Below, piece by piece: positions 9,519-19,373 of a stretch of DNA of 64,000 nt. A program made the translations under genes and the position numbers. The stretch is taken from the NCBI RefSeq assembly GCF_001653135.1, contig NZ_BDDS01000002.1, forward strand, positions 372,001-436,000, given 5' to 3'. How positions within the stretch are numbered: position 1 is the first letter of the stretch; each line of letters starts with the position of its first letter. Source of the stretch: Pseudoalteromonas neustonica. Lineage in GTDB: Bacteria > Pseudomonadota > Gammaproteobacteria > Enterobacterales > Alteromonadaceae. The notes beneath the pieces were generated by a model, which saw only the letters and a program-made list of their open reading frames with translations, was not told the DNA's origin and searched no databases.

Positions 9519-10337
9519 ATGCAACAGCTAACAGATGTCGGTCATAATTTAGTTAACGGTATCGCCTCTCGTTATGGCCTTAGCCAAAATGCGGTACTTC
9601 ACATGCTTATTGCAGTGAATAATGGTGGAGGATCAATGGCACAATTTAATAGTCCTGAACTCGGTGGCTCTGGCCAATGGATGCGCGGTGGGATGACAAT
9701 GGTTGGCGATATGTTTAATTATGGCCTCAAATCAACTGTCGATAACTTGTGTAATGAACTTTCAAATGTTCTAAGTAGCAATCAAGTATTTCCAACTATT
9801 CCTGCAGGGACTCCTGGTAGTAATCAATGGTGGCCAGGTGATTTGGGTAGCCCATTTAGTAGCGGCGCGCAAAATAATATTCGCTACGCTATATTCCCTA
9901 ACCGACTAGCCGTTGAACTCAATGGACTTGTGAGTGTATACGACACGCTAGATCACAATATTGGTGGCGTCAGTCAGCAACAAGGTAGCAATACATCGCT
10001 CACATTTAGTAGCCAGTGGGGAACCATTAATGTGGATACATTACCATTAATATCAGGGATACAGCCTAGCGCTGCGCAGCAGGACGTTGCTGCGCATTTT
10101 ACACAACAAGCAGCGCAATCTACACAACAAGCTGCGCACTCTACACAACAAGTAGTAGAGCAAAACTCTATACCTGCATCAGCAAATAATGTGGACGCTC
10201 CTGTGAATACACATCCGCAGTACTCAACAAACGAGACGTTACAAATTATAGAAAAACTTGCGCAATTACGTGACTCTAATGCACTGAGCGATGAAGAGTT
10301 TAATTCCAAAAAATCAGAGCTATTAAAAAGGCTCTAA
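9519..10337 (+). CDS. SHOCT-domain protein with Gln/Ala repeat linker
   Basis: The start is ATG 9519, with AGGA at 9506-9509 giving a 9-base spacing; a GTG at 9459 would add 20 residues without a ribosome-binding site. The 272-residue product has three parts. The N-terminal region (about 1-160) starts MQQLTDVGHNLVNGIASRYG and contains GSGQWMRGGMTMVGDMFN. A low-complexity linker carries three 7-residue repeats of the TQQAAQS type. The C-terminal SHOCT motif reads IIEKLAQLRDSNALSDEEFN and runs to the end. SHOCT motifs are short helical oligomerisation or partner-binding tails. No signal peptide or enzyme motif is seen. It precedes, and is probably co-transcribed with, the zinc peptidase gene. 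Confidence 0.8.
   Translation: MQQLTDVGHNLVNGIASRYGLSQNAVLHMLIAVNNGGGSMAQFNSPELGGSGQWMRGGMTMVGDMFNYGLKSTVDNLCNELSNVLSSNQVFPTIPAGTPGSNQWWPGDLGSPFSSGAQNNIRYAIFPNRLAVELNGLVSVYDTLDHNIGGVSQQQGSNTSLTFSSQWGTINVDTLPLISGIQPSAAQQDVAAHFTQQAAQSTQQAAHSTQQVVEQNSIPASANNVDAPVNTHPQYSTNETLQIIEKLAQLRDSNALSDEEFNSKKSELLKRL
10101..10163 (+). repeat. three 21-base tandem repeats inside the SHOCT gene
   Basis: Units at 10101-10121, 10122-10142 and 10143-10163 each begin ACACAACAAG and encode TQQAAQS, TQQAAHS and TQQVVEQ. The third copy has diverged. The period is a multiple of three, so copy-number changes would keep the frame and only alter linker length. Confidence 0.8.
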
Positions 10338-10355
10338 TAAATCAGGTATTAATAC

Positions 10356-10377
10356 GCTATGAAGATAACCTCATAGC
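10356..10377 (+). terminator. weak intercistronic hairpin
   Basis: GCTATGA (10356-10362) pairs with TCATAGC (10371-10377), followed by AGTTTATTTAATTTT. It may partly attenuate transcription between the SHOCT and zinc-peptidase genes. Confidence 0.4.
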
Positions 10378-10402
10378 AGTTTATTTAATTTTGGTAAAAA
10401 AT

Positions 10403-11608
10403 ATGAAAACATTTAAATGTAATTGCAAAGAAGAGCTCATTTTATTTTTTGAAAGTAGTCACTGCTTAGCGTGCGGCAAAACAGTGGGAATTGATGATGA
10501 GTTTGAGCAAGTCGAGCCTTATGAGCTTGATGAAGCATCAGGGCTATTTTATAAATCTGAAAGCCCAGAAGTCCATTATAAAAAATGTGATAACAATGCC
10601 CAATTCAAAGTGTGTAACGGTATGGTGAATTTAAGTACATTTGTGCCTGTTGCAGATAAAGATGAAGTATTGTGTTTTGCGTGTCGCTTTAACGAAACTG
10701 TGCCCGATTTAAGTATTGTTGACCATATCCCCCTGTGGAAAAAAATGGAGACCGCGAAGCGCCGAGCCCTGTACACATTAAAGTCATTATCACTGCCACT
10801 TAACACTATAACTCAAGTTCCCGAGGGCGGATTAAGTTTTGATTTTATTACAGATCGAAATGTAAACGATCACTTTGTTAGCCCTATTGTAGGTCAAGAA
10901 ACCGTGTTTACTGGGCATAACGATGGTCACATCACAATAAACTTAGCTGAAGCGGATGATGTAGCGCGATCACACACTAAAATGGCGATGGGCGAGCATT
11001 ACCGTACATTACTTGGTCATTTTCGCCATGAACTTGGTCATTATTATTTTGATCAATTAATTATACATTGCCCAATCAAACATGCTTTGTGTAAACAGTA
11101 CTTTGGTGATGATGAGTTAGATTATCAACAGGCACTTGATACACATTATAAACAAGGCGCACCTGCTAATTGGCATGAGAGTTTTATCAGTGAATATGCC
11201 ACCATGCACCCATATGAAGATTGGGCTGAAACATGGGCGCATTACATGCATATTATCGATACATTAGAAACAGCAAAAAACTTCTCTATTACTGGCTCAA
11301 CAACAGGCAATGAGTCTGATGTTGAAGATACCGACGAATTACAATTACCCCAAAACGCACGCTATTTTTATACTCAAACATCAATTGACACTATTTTAGA
11401 TGCGTGGATGGAGTTTTCAGTTATTCTAAATTCATTAAATCGTAGTATGGGCCTCGCCGACGCCTATCCATTTGTATTAACTCAAGCGGTACGTACTAAG
11501 TTAGCTTTCATTCATTACGCCATTCATAATAGGCTAAATTTGATGCCAGACTTAAATGTAGAAGTAAAGACTAGTAGCGAAAACGAGATTTCAGCAGCAA
11601 AATCATGA
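10403..11608 (+). CDS. zinc-ribbon / zincin-like metallopeptidase (COG4307-like)
   Basis: The start is taken as ATG 10403; a TTG four codons earlier is possible but neither has a clear ribosome-binding site. The product is 401 residues. The N-terminus is a zinc ribbon, with CNCKEE, CLACGK, CNGM and CFACR supplying the cysteines. The C-terminal domain has the HExxH zinc-peptidase signature in FRHELGHYYFDQLI and a later EDWAETWAHYMH segment likely to supply the third ligand. This architecture matches the putative zinc-binding peptidase family of COG4307. It follows the SHOCT gene by 65 bases and is divergent from the ATP-grasp/transglutaminase cluster. A role processing that cluster's product is inference from proximity alone. 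Confidence 0.82.
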   Translation: MKTFKCNCKEELILFFESSHCLACGKTVGIDDEFEQVEPYELDEASGLFYKSESPEVHYKKCDNNAQFKVCNGMVNLSTFVPVADKDEVLCFACRFNETVPDLSIVDHIPLWKKMETAKRRALYTLKSLSLPLNTITQVPEGGLSFDFITDRNVNDHFVSPIVGQETVFTGHNDGHITINLAEADDVARSHTKMAMGEHYRTLLGHFRHELGHYYFDQLIIHCPIKHALCKQYFGDDELDYQQALDTHYKQGAPANWHESFISEYATMHPYEDWAETWAHYMHIIDTLETAKNFSITGSTTGNESDVEDTDELQLPQNARYFYTQTSIDTILDAWMEFSVILNSLNRSMGLADAYPFVLTQAVRTKLAFIHYAIHNRLNLMPDLNVEVKTSSENEISAAKS

Positions 11609-11633
11609 TTTAGTAACGCCTTATTTTAAAAGG

Positions 11634-11662
11634 AAAAGCACACCTAAAAGGGTGTGCTTATT
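11634..11662. terminator. intrinsic terminator between zinc peptidase and chemoreceptor genes
   Basis: AAGCACACC (11636-11644) pairs with GGTGTGCTT (11651-11659), with A-rich sequence on the left and TTATTT on the right. It could serve both convergent genes. Confidence 0.75.
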
Positions 11663-11688
11663 TCATAATTAATGAGTTTAATTTGGGT

Positions 11689-13647
11689 TTAGCTAATTTT
11701 AAACTCTTTCGCTATCATTTGTAGTGCATGCGCTAGTTCAGCCATTTTCTCACTCGCCATTGCCGCTTCAGTAGCACTTTGAGACGACGCATCTGATGAC
11801 TCTGATATCCCAGTAATATTTTGATTGATATCCTCACAAACGGTTGACTGCTCTTCTACTGCAACAGCAACTTGGTTATTCATATCATTAATATCACTGA
11901 TCATGGATAAAATACCATCTAGTTGTTGGCGTGTTTGCCCTGATAACTCAACGGTGCGATGTGCTTCATCACTGCTGGTAGACATACTACTTACGGCGGT
12001 ATTTGTTCCTGCTTGTAGTGCTTCAATCATTGTTTGAATTTCGTTGGTTGATTCTTGCGTACGTTGGGCTAAATTTCGAACTTCATCAGCAACGACTGAG
12101 AAGCCCCTGCCTTGTTCACCCGCTCGCGCGGCTTCAATTGCGGCATTTAACGCTAGTAGGTTTGTTTGTTCAGAAATATTTCTAATAACCTCAACAACAG
12201 CGCCAATATCATGGCTGCTTTGTTCCAGTTTATTGATATCTTTCATGGCATTTTCAATTGTTTCTGCCAAACGGTTTATAGCACCTACCGTTGAATCAAT
12301 AACTGTAAGGCCTGTCTCTGCAGCTTTTTTAGCTTCATTTGCAGAACTTGCTGAATTCGTTGATAGCTTAACAACCTCTTGGATGCTGTAAGCCATTTCA
12401 TTAATTGCGGTTGCAATTTGTGACGTTCGCTCTCGTTGTTCATTAACGACATTGTTGGTATTTTGCGCAATTTGACTCGAAGTAATTGCCGCTTCGCTGA
12501 TTGAGTCTCCATTAGTAACGATGCGTGAAATAACACTTTTCAAACTATTAGACATATAAATGATAGATTTAAATATACCTGTCGCATCTTCTTGGTGTTC
12601 GAATTTTTCTGTTAAGTCACCTTTAGCAATTCTCTCTGTAACAGCTGCTATTTCCTTAGGCTCTCCACCAATAGGTCTGCGGATCATTTTAGGTAATGTG
12701 ACCGCGAATAATAAGCCTAAAAATAGCGCGGATATCGATACTATCTTAACGATATAAATCATCATTTCACTGTTCTTTTGTACCTTCGGGCCAAGTTCAT
12801 CTTGCTCATTTTTAACTGATAACTTCACGCTTTCTAAATTATCAGCGATACTAGGGCCAATCTTATTTAGTTTGTTATTAATAATATCGTTACGCGTGAT
12901 AATTGTTTGCTCTATATTTTTTAAGGCATTTAAATACTTTGTTAAATTTGTTTTTACATTCTCCAGACTTGAATCTGTATTAAGTGTTCCTTTAAGCAAT
13001 TTATCTATGTAAGAACTTGTTTTAGCAAGCTCTTGCTCAGCCCGTTCGATATCAGAGTGTTTGTTTGAAACCAAAAATTTAGTTACATATAACCGACCAA
13101 GTAAAAGTGATTCTTGTACTTGTGAGAGCAAATGAGCATCTTCGTAGTCAGTATTCTTACTAATTTGATTAAATAAAGCTGAGATGCTAATGCGCATTGC
13201 TTTTCCTGCGGGATCTAAATCTTCAGACACTATCTTATTTCTATCTTTAATTAACTGAACTACTTTTATAAAGTTTGATTTATAATTTTGAGTAAGTTGC
13301 GATGATTCCTCTATCAACTTTAAACGAGTTGGATCATTCGAAGCGGTTTTTATTTCTCTCAAAAACTGCTCAACAAGATCTAATCGGCGTGTATATTCTT
13401 TAAGGGTTTCAGGGTCGTCTTCTTTGATGTATTTTAAAACATTCAAACGTGTATAAAGTAGATTAGCTTGTAAACGCCCTGCTAAATTTGTTTCTATAGC
13501 AAGTTGCCTATAATCAACAAATCCTTGCTGGCTTTTTGTAAAACCATAAAGGCTAAACCCAGCCACTACAGCCAAAAGAACAAGTAAAAAAAAGAATGAA
13601 CCACGCAGCTGAGAGGCTAATCTCATATTTTTTATATAAACAATCAT
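11689..13647 (-). CDS. methyl-accepting chemotaxis protein
   Basis: The 652-residue inner-membrane chemoreceptor has a short cytoplasmic N-terminus and TM1 at about 17-37. A roughly 255-residue all-helical periplasmic sensor (HBM/four-helix type judged by helical content, not by motif) follows, then TM2 at about 295-318 and a HAMP domain (about 320-375). The signalling domain has the conserved hairpin tip containing [20 protein letters not shown]. The tip sequence shows it couples to CheA/CheW, but the ligand is unknown. No C-terminal NWETF-type CheR tether is seen. The ATG at 13647 has AGG nearby; a second ATG at 13626 lacks one. It is a single gene with a convergent terminator downstream. 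Confidence 0.93.
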   Translation of the reverse strand: MIVYIKNMRLASQLRGSFFFLLVLLAVVAGFSLYGFTKSQQGFVDYRQLAIETNLAGRLQANLLYTRLNVLKYIKEDDPETLKEYTRRLDLVEQFLREIKTASNDPTRLKLIEESSQLTQNYKSNFIKVVQLIKDRNKIVSEDLDPAGKAMRISISALFNQISKNTDYEDAHLLSQVQESLLLGRLYVTKFLVSNKHSDIERAEQELAKTSSYIDKLLKGTLNTDSSLENVKTNLTKYLNALKNIEQTIITRNDIINNKLNKIGPSIADNLESVKLSVKNEQDELGPKVQKNSEMMIYIVKIVSISALFLGLLFAVTLPKMIRRPIGGEPKEIAAVTERIAKGDLTEKFEHQEDATGIFKSIIYMSNSLKSVISRIVTNGDSISEAAITSSQIAQNTNNVVNEQRERTSQIATAINEMAYSIQEVVKLSTNSASSANEAKKAAETGLTVIDSTVGAINRLAETIENAMKDINKLEQSSHDIGAVVEVIRNISEQTNLLALNAAIEAARAGEQGRGFSVVADEVRNLAQRTQESTNEIQTMIEALQAGTNTAVSSMSTSSDEAHRTVELSGQTRQQLDGILSMISDINDMNNQVAVAVEEQSTVCEDINQNITGISESSDASSQSATEAAMASEKMAELAHALQMIAKEFKIS

Positions 13648-13884
13648 AAAGGCCTAACGATTAAATAACACAGATATTTAAACTTTAGGCGTATTTTTGA
13701 AAAATGCCAATAGGAATTTTCCTATAGTGCATTACTAAAACTAAATATAACAATAAGTTATGATTTCAATCAAAAATAAATAGTATTAACTGCTGTATGT
13801 AACTTTAATGTACGACTTTGCAAACTCATAAAGGCTATAAATTATTATAGTAATCAATATAACCTTTGTAGTCGTGAGTTAATT

Positions 13885-15177
13885 TTAACTATTTTTTCGA
13901 GGCACAAATTCCAACACGGTGGCATTAATACAATACCTATCTTCTCCTTTTGGCCCTTCACCAGGAAATACATGGCCAAGATGTATGCCTGTTGACTTTG
14001 AACGTATCTCAATACGCTGCATACCATAACTGTTATCTTCGTGCATTGTCACACTCTCACCTATCGGATTAGTAAATGATAGCCACCCTGTGCCTGAAGT
14101 AAATCGATCACCTGTATCAAATAAAGGCGCCCCGCTTAGCTTATCAACAAACTGACCATCGGGCGTGTTTTTAAATATATCGTATTGTTTGCAAAATGGG
14201 CTGTCGGTACGAGCACTAAAGGCAACACGATATGCTTCACTATCGCCTAGTTTAAACGCACCTAATGCTTTATAAAACTCCTCTTTAGTGACATACCCTT
14301 GGCGAGCGTACACTTCTTTTCCATTTTCGAGAAACAAAATGGTCGGTGTAGCCCATGTCGCTGACTTTATAGTAAGTCCAGAAAGTTGATCGGCTTTTCT
14401 AAACGTTAAAGCAATTGTTCCTTGATAATCATTTAACACGTCTTTTTTCAGTTTTTCACAGTATGGGCAATAGCTGCGCGAATCAATAATGACTATCTGT
14501 TTTCCTTTTAATAAAGTCGAATTGTCAATATTTTCATCGGCCGTTTTGTCAAACACAACGCCTGTTGAATGATCTGGGCAATAGCCATTTGGGTTTTTTG
14601 CCAAGTAATTTTGATGATATTCTTCTGCTGGAAAGAATTCTGCTAATGGTTTTACTATCGTTTTTATAACCCCAAAACCTGCATTTGTTAACTTGGCTTG
14701 GTATTTCGTCTTTAAGGCATTTGCAACAGTTACTTGTTGCTGTGTTGTGGTTAATACAATTGAACGATACTGCGTACCAACATCATTACCTTGACGGTTT
14801 TTTTGTGTTGGATCGTGGCTTTCAAAGTAGTTTTTAAGGAGTGTATCTACACTTATAATATTGCTGTTATAAGTTACCTGTACCACTTCCGCATAATTAT
14901 GTTCATCAAGTCGACGGGAATGTGCTGTGATATTACGATACGTCGCTTTAAAGCCTTTACCATCTGCGTAACCGGATTCAGCATCGATCACGCCTGGTAA
15001 TGCTTCATACCGTTTTTCCGCCCCCCAGAAACATCCAGATCCAAGTACGATTTTTTCTAAATGCATAGTTGCTTGTACATCACTTGATTTTATTTGTTCA
15101 AGAGAAAGTCCGTAACTCGCAGCACTGAATAAAAGCGCGAATGTTGCTAGTCTAAGTAAACTTTTTGGTTCCAACAT
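13885..15177 (-). CDS. secreted MsrA-thioredoxin-MsrB methionine sulfoxide reductase
   Basis: The 430-residue protein has a Sec signal peptide (about 1-24), so it acts outside the cytoplasm. MsrA (about 38-210) has the catalytic GCFWGAE with C49 and reduces the S-epimer of methionine sulfoxide. A thioredoxin-fold domain (about 222-308) carries CPYC at 237-240 and the cis-proline region ATPT. MsrB (about 315-425) has SGTGWLSF and RYCINA with C416 for the R-epimer. The two CxxC zinc motifs of many MsrB proteins are absent. The best-known three-domain enzyme, neisserial PilB, has thioredoxin first, so a central thioredoxin is an unusual order. The electron source may be a DsbD/ScsB-like protein not in this window. 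Confidence 0.9.
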   Translation of the reverse strand: MLEPKSLLRLATFALLFSAASYGLSLEQIKSSDVQATMHLEKIVLGSGCFWGAEKRYEALPGVIDAESGYADGKGFKATYRNITAHSRRLDEHNYAEVVQVTYNSNIISVDTLLKNYFESHDPTQKNRQGNDVGTQYRSIVLTTTQQQVTVANALKTKYQAKLTNAGFGVIKTIVKPLAEFFPAEEYHQNYLAKNPNGYCPDHSTGVVFDKTADENIDNSTLLKGKQIVIIDSRSYCPYCEKLKKDVLNDYQGTIALTFRKADQLSGLTIKSATWATPTILFLENGKEVYARQGYVTKEEFYKALGAFKLGDSEAYRVAFSARTDSPFCKQYDIFKNTPDGQFVDKLSGAPLFDTGDRFTSGTGWLSFTNPIGESVTMHEDNSYGMQRIEIRSKSTGIHLGHVFPGEGPKGEDRYCINATVLEFVPRKNS

Positions 15178-15350
15178 ATTTTACCTTTTAGTGTATTACT
15201 CCACAGTCATAAAGTGAGACCTTGACGTGAACTAATTTATTTCATCTATTTAAATAGTTTTATCGCTGTTTATTGCATATCCACCGTATCCGACTTAACC
15301 TATGAACCTAAATAAGGTAAAAAGAGCTTTTATTTTATTTGAGTTTAAAC

Positions 15351-16868
15351 ATGAAAAAAATCCTTAAAGCTTCGGCATTAACAATCGCCCTTTCCCTTTC
15401 TACGCAATCATATGCAGCTGAGTTTAATTTTTCTTCAAAAATAGATAATACAGCCCAAACTTTAGTGCTTTTTTACAGTGAAGATGGCAAAAACACACTG
15501 TTTAATTCAACAAATAAACAATTAAATAACCAATTGCAACGCGCTGTCGAAAGTGAAAGCTTTACAGGTAAATACGCCAGTGTTATTGAACTACTCGCCC
15601 CTTTTAATAGTGATTTTAAACGCGTACTAATCGTTGGTACTGGCGAGCAAGAAAAGCTCGATAAAGCACTTATCGCTAAATTAGGTGGCAACATCCACGC
15701 GCGTTTAATCGCTAACAAAACAACGACGGCCTCTATCGCTTTTGATAGTGTTAAAGGAGCTGTTAATAATAGCGAGCTGGCTGCTAACTTTGCCCATGGT
15801 GCTAACTTACGTGATCACCGGTTTGAAAAATACAAGCAAAAACCAAGCACAAATACAGTTAGCTATACAATTGATGTTGCAAGTACTAAACAAACGCGCA
15901 AGCAATATACAGTGCTAGAAAGCATTCAGGCGGGTGTTTTTCTCGCGCGCGATTTAACATCTGAAGTTGCCACAGAGATGACCCCTGTTGATTTTGCCAA
16001 TGCCGCAAAAGAACTTGAATCATTAGGTGTCGAAATTACAATATTAGAACCTAAGCAATTGAAAGAACTAGGCATGGGTGCCTTAGAAGCCGTTGGCCGT
16101 GGCAGCCAACAAGGCGCACGCTTAGTTGTTGCGCATTATAAAGGTTCAAATGACACTCCTATTGCTTTGGTCGGTAAAGGGATCACCTTTGACTCTGGCG
16201 GCTATAGCATTAAAACAGGTGCGTCTATTGCGCGTATGAAATCTGATATGGCTGGTGCAGCAGCCGTTTTAGGCACTGTTAAAGCAATGGCTTTGGCAAA
16301 AGCGGATAAAAATGTGGTTGCTGTTATGGGTATGGCTGCGAATATGGTGTCGCAATTTGCAGTCGCTCCTGGTGACGTCGTCAGAACTGCTGAAGGCTTA
16401 AGTGTAGAAATAGTGAATACCGATGCCGAAGGCCGTTTAGTTCTAAGTGATGCGATGTGGTATGCACGCGAACACTTCAAGCCAGAAATCATGATTGATG
16501 TTGCAACATTAACGGGTTCTAAAATTAGAGCCGTGGGTAATGATTACGCCGCAGTATTTTCTGATGATGATACTTTAGTGTCACAACTTACCTTTGCTGG
16601 TAAAAACGTAAACGAAAACCTATGGCGCTTACCGCTAGGCTATAAGGATACTCTAAGCTCTGATATTGCCGACCTTAAAAATATTGGATCAAGTGGTCCA
16701 GGCGCGACAACTGCAGCAAGCTTTTTACAGCACTTTGCAGATGACACTCGTTGGGTTCATATAGATATTGCCGGAAATGCTTTAGCTACAAAAGGTAAAG
16801 ATGAAATATCGCCAGGCGGTACTGGCTTTGGCGTGCGTTTATTATCTGAATGGTTACTCAATAACTAA
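15351..16868 (+). CDS. secreted leucyl aminopeptidase, peptidase M17 family
   Basis: The start is ATG 15351, giving 505 residues; a TTG four codons earlier is less likely. The first 23 residues (MKKILKASALTIALSLSTQS...) form a Sec signal peptide, which is unusual because classical PepA is cytoplasmic. The C-terminal catalytic domain has the two-metal M17 motifs VGKGITFDSGGYSIK and NTDAEGRL, followed by GPGATTAASFLQHF. It removes N-terminal amino acids from peptides, probably in the periplasm or outside the cell, fitting peptide scavenging together with the pyroglutamate operon downstream. The N-terminal M17 macro-like domain is present. A hairpin follows the stop codon. Confidence 0.9.
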   Translation: MKKILKASALTIALSLSTQSYAAEFNFSSKIDNTAQTLVLFYSEDGKNTLFNSTNKQLNNQLQRAVESESFTGKYASVIELLAPFNSDFKRVLIVGTGEQEKLDKALIAKLGGNIHARLIANKTTTASIAFDSVKGAVNNSELAANFAHGANLRDHRFEKYKQKPSTNTVSYTIDVASTKQTRKQYTVLESIQAGVFLARDLTSEVATEMTPVDFANAAKELESLGVEITILEPKQLKELGMGALEAVGRGSQQGARLVVAHYKGSNDTPIALVGKGITFDSGGYSIKTGASIARMKSDMAGAAAVLGTVKAMALAKADKNVVAVMGMAANMVSQFAVAPGDVVRTAEGLSVEIVNTDAEGRLVLSDAMWYAREHFKPEIMIDVATLTGSKIRAVGNDYAAVFSDDDTLVSQLTFAGKNVNENLWRLPLGYKDTLSSDIADLKNIGSSGPGATTAASFLQHFADDTRWVHIDIAGNALATKGKDEISPGGTGFGVRLLSEWLLNN

Positions 16869-16880
16869 ACAGCTATCTAT

Positions 16881-16913
16881 TTAAACTGCGCCAGTTTTTT
16901 TGGCGTAGTTTAA
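16881..16913 (+). terminator. hairpin after the M17 peptidase gene
   Basis: TTAAACTGCGCCA (16881-16893) pairs with TGGCGTAGTTTAA (16901-16913) with one G-U pair and a T-rich loop. A downstream T-tract is poor, so termination may be partial. Confidence 0.6.
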
Positions 16914-17051
16914 ATTTAATGCATTTGTAATGCCGACTCGTAATTATACACTTAACAGGTACTTAAAAAGGAGTATGCTAATCGTATAGTTATAAACATT
17001 TACCTTCGAGTGTGCTAGCTTGCTGGTATGATCTACTAATAAAAATAATTA

Positions 17052-17720
17052 ATGATGGACAAAAAAGACCAACCAACCATCCATATTCTAAGCAACTCAA
17101 GCGTACTTTTTGACGCCACTACCCTACTTGGCGATAAACTGGCCATTCAAAAACGTATCTGGGCCTTAGCATCACAGTGCAAAAAAACCTATCAATGCAT
17201 TGATATTGTCCCGGCAATGAACTCTTTAACTCTTTATTTTTCAAATGAAACTAAATTCATTGATTTAAAAGAGCAATTATTAAATAGCTGGAAAACACTC
17301 CAACCGGAGGACTTTAAAGGACGCCATCACAAACTAATAACGCGTTATGGCGGTGAAAACGGACCTGATATTGAACACGTAGCGCGTTTTCATAATATGC
17401 ACATTGAAGATGTTATCGCACGCCACTCTAGCGTGCACTATCAGGTTTTATTTCTTGGCTTTCAGCCCGGTTTTACTTACCTACATGGCTTAGATACGCA
17501 ATTACATACACCTCGACGAAGTGAGCCAAGAACCCATGTTCCAAAAGGTTCGGTTGCAATTGGTGCCGATCAAACGGGTGTTTATCCAGCTGACTCCCCT
17601 GGTGGCTGGCATATTATTGGTCATACTGATTTTACTTTGTTTGATTCAAACCAAAGCGTGCCCAGCATTATCAACCCAGGCGATACCATTGAGTTTATTG
17701 CGAAGGACATTGCATCATGA
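17052..17720 (+). CDS. pxpB: 5-oxoprolinase subunit PxpB
   Basis: The 222-residue protein matches the PxpB (KipI-type, AHS1) family, with the conserved segment FLGFQPGFTYLHGL, then TPRRSEPRTHVPKGSVAIG and TGVYPADSPGGWHIIG. PxpB and PxpC with PxpA hydrolyse 5-oxoproline (pyroglutamate) to glutamate using ATP. Two adjacent ATG codons (17052 and 17055) are possible starts. The TGA overlaps the pxpC start by 4 bases, so the subunits are translationally coupled. It heads the five-gene operon ending in pcp. The partner pxpA is not in this window. Confidence 0.93.
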   Translation: MMDKKDQPTIHILSNSSVLFDATTLLGDKLAIQKRIWALASQCKKTYQCIDIVPAMNSLTLYFSNETKFIDLKEQLLNSWKTLQPEDFKGRHHKLITRYGGENGPDIEHVARFHNMHIEDVIARHSSVHYQVLFLGFQPGFTYLHGLDTQLHTPRRSEPRTHVPKGSVAIGADQTGVYPADSPGGWHIIGHTDFTLFDSNQSVPSIINPGDTIEFIAKDIAS

Positions 17721-18655
17721 TCACAGTAAACAAACCGGGTATGCAAATGACGATTCAAGATTTAGGCCGTAATGGGTATCGTCATATTGGCGTTGCTCGT
17801 TCAGGTGCTTTAGACCCCTATGCCATGATCATCGCAAACCGACTACTTAACAACCCCGATAATACACCTGTCATTGAGATTACTCTTGGACTTGCGCAAC
17901 TAACGTTTACAACCGATTGCGTAGTCGCATTAACGGGCGCTGATATGAAAGCCACATTGGCCAATTCTCCATTGGCACCTGGGTGGACATACCAAATAAA
18001 AGCGGGCCAAAAATTATGCTTTGCCACATCTCGAAGTGGTTTTAGAGCCTATTTAGCTGTTAAGGGCGGTATAGTGTGCAGTCCTACAATGGGGTCATGC
18101 GCGACTGATGTAGCAGCCCAGTTTGGTGGATTAACCGGTAGCGCCTTACAAGCTGGAGATCACATCCCTATAATCCCTTATAATGGTGTTTGGTCACAAA
18201 GAGGGGCAATTTCACCAGCGGCAAGACAACATATTAGAGTTCATTCAAGTCCACATAAACACTTACTAACTGAACAATCTTTAACAGCATTTTGCCAAAC
18301 AACATGGCATATAAGCCCTAATAGTAACCGAATGGGTTTACGTTTAAAAAATCAAGCTTGTGATTTAACACACATTCGTTCGCTCCCTTCTTTAGCTGTG
18401 GGCCCTGGCAGTATTCAACTTCCGCCCAGTGGTGAGCCAATAGTACTTTTAAATGATGCGCAAACAACGGGAGGATACCCATTGTTGGGTACTGTTATTA
18501 GTGCTGATTTACATCAGTTTGCTCAGTTAAAACCCGGTGATACAGTAAAATTTAGTTATGTAGATTTAGCCGTCGCAGCACAAGCTCAGTCAAAATTAAA
18601 TGCCCATCTGCAACAATTAAAACTTGCGCTAAACACATTAAAAATAAAGAGGTAG
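17717..18655 (+). CDS. pxpC: 5-oxoprolinase subunit PxpC
   Basis: The 312-residue protein is of the PxpC (KipA-type, AHS2, biotin-dependent carboxyltransferase-like) family. It opens with KPGMQMTIQDLGRNGYRHIG and contains SNRMGLRL, GSIQLPPSGEPIVLLNDAQT and GGYPLLGTVISAD, all family hallmarks. It acts with PxpB in ATP-dependent cleavage of cytoplasmic 5-oxoproline. It overlaps pxpB by 4 bases and is followed 10 bases later by the DUF969 gene, which has a good AGGTAGGAA-like ribosome-binding region. Full length for the family. Confidence 0.93.
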   Translation: MITVNKPGMQMTIQDLGRNGYRHIGVARSGALDPYAMIIANRLLNNPDNTPVIEITLGLAQLTFTTDCVVALTGADMKATLANSPLAPGWTYQIKAGQKLCFATSRSGFRAYLAVKGGIVCSPTMGSCATDVAAQFGGLTGSALQAGDHIPIIPYNGVWSQRGAISPAARQHIRVHSSPHKHLLTEQSLTAFCQTTWHISPNSNRMGLRLKNQACDLTHIRSLPSLAVGPGSIQLPPSGEPIVLLNDAQTTGGYPLLGTVISADLHQFAQLKPGDTVKFSYVDLAVAAQAQSKLNAHLQQLKLALNTLKIKR

Positions 18656-18665
18656 GAATTATAGT

Positions 18666-19373
18666 ATGTTTGAACTTAATTTTTGGCCACTCATTGGTAT
18701 ACCAGTTGTTGTGCTAGGTTTTGCATTGCGCTTTAACCCCTTAATGGTCGTAACGATCGCTGGTATTGCAACAGGCTGGGCGGTTAATTTAGATATCATC
18801 ACTTTGTTGCAAACTTTTGGTGAGAAATTTATGAACTCGCGTCAGCTTGCTAGTTTCATTTTAATCTTACCCGTCATTGCTTTACTTGAACGTTATGGCC
18901 TGCAGCAACACGCTAAAAATTGGATAGCAAAAATAAAAAGCGCCACTAGCGCACGCATATTGGCCTTATACTTCATTGTTCGTGAGTGCTCTGCTGCTCT
19001 TGGTTTATTAAGCCTTGGCGGTCAAGCACAAACTGTTCGTCCATTATTGGCTCCAATGGCATTAGGGGCTGCGACGAATAAATATGGTGAATTACCAAAA
19101 CCAATTAAGGACATGATCAGTGCGCATGCTGCGGCTGTTGATAATATTGCAATGTTCTTTGGTGAAGATATTTTTATTGCTTTTGGCGCAGTACTTTTAA
19201 TGGATGCTTTTTTAAAAGAAAATGGGATCGCAGGTATCGAACCATTGCACATCGGTTTATGGGCAATCCCTACGGCTATTGCTGCACTGATTATTCACCT
19301 ATTTAGATTATCTCGCCTAGAAGCAAAAATTGCCTTAGCCGTTGCCGCACACAAACAGCAGGAAGCAATATGA
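18666..19373 (+). CDS. DUF969 membrane protein
   Basis: The 235-residue protein has about six hydrophobic segments and the family-like stretch FIVRECSAALGLLSLGGQAQ then RPLLAPMALGAA. DUF969 genes characteristically sit next to DUF979 and pyroglutamate genes, as here. This makes the pair candidate subunits of a 5-oxoproline or pyroglutamyl-peptide permease (inference). It overlaps the DUF979 gene by 4 bases (ATGA), which favours a stoichiometric complex. Confidence 0.85.
   Translation: MFELNFWPLIGIPVVVLGFALRFNPLMVVTIAGIATGWAVNLDIITLLQTFGEKFMNSRQLASFILILPVIALLERYGLQQHAKNWIAKIKSATSARILALYFIVRECSAALGLLSLGGQAQTVRPLLAPMALGAATNKYGELPKPIKDMISAHAAAVDNIAMFFGEDIFIAFGAVLLMDAFLKENGIAGIEPLHIGLWAIPTAIAALIIHLFRLSRLEAKIALAVAAHKQQEAI

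Noticed and set aside
9974..10309. Cys-rich minus-strand frame inside the SHOCT gene
   Set aside because: The cysteines come from reading the Gln/Ala repeat codons on the opposite strand.
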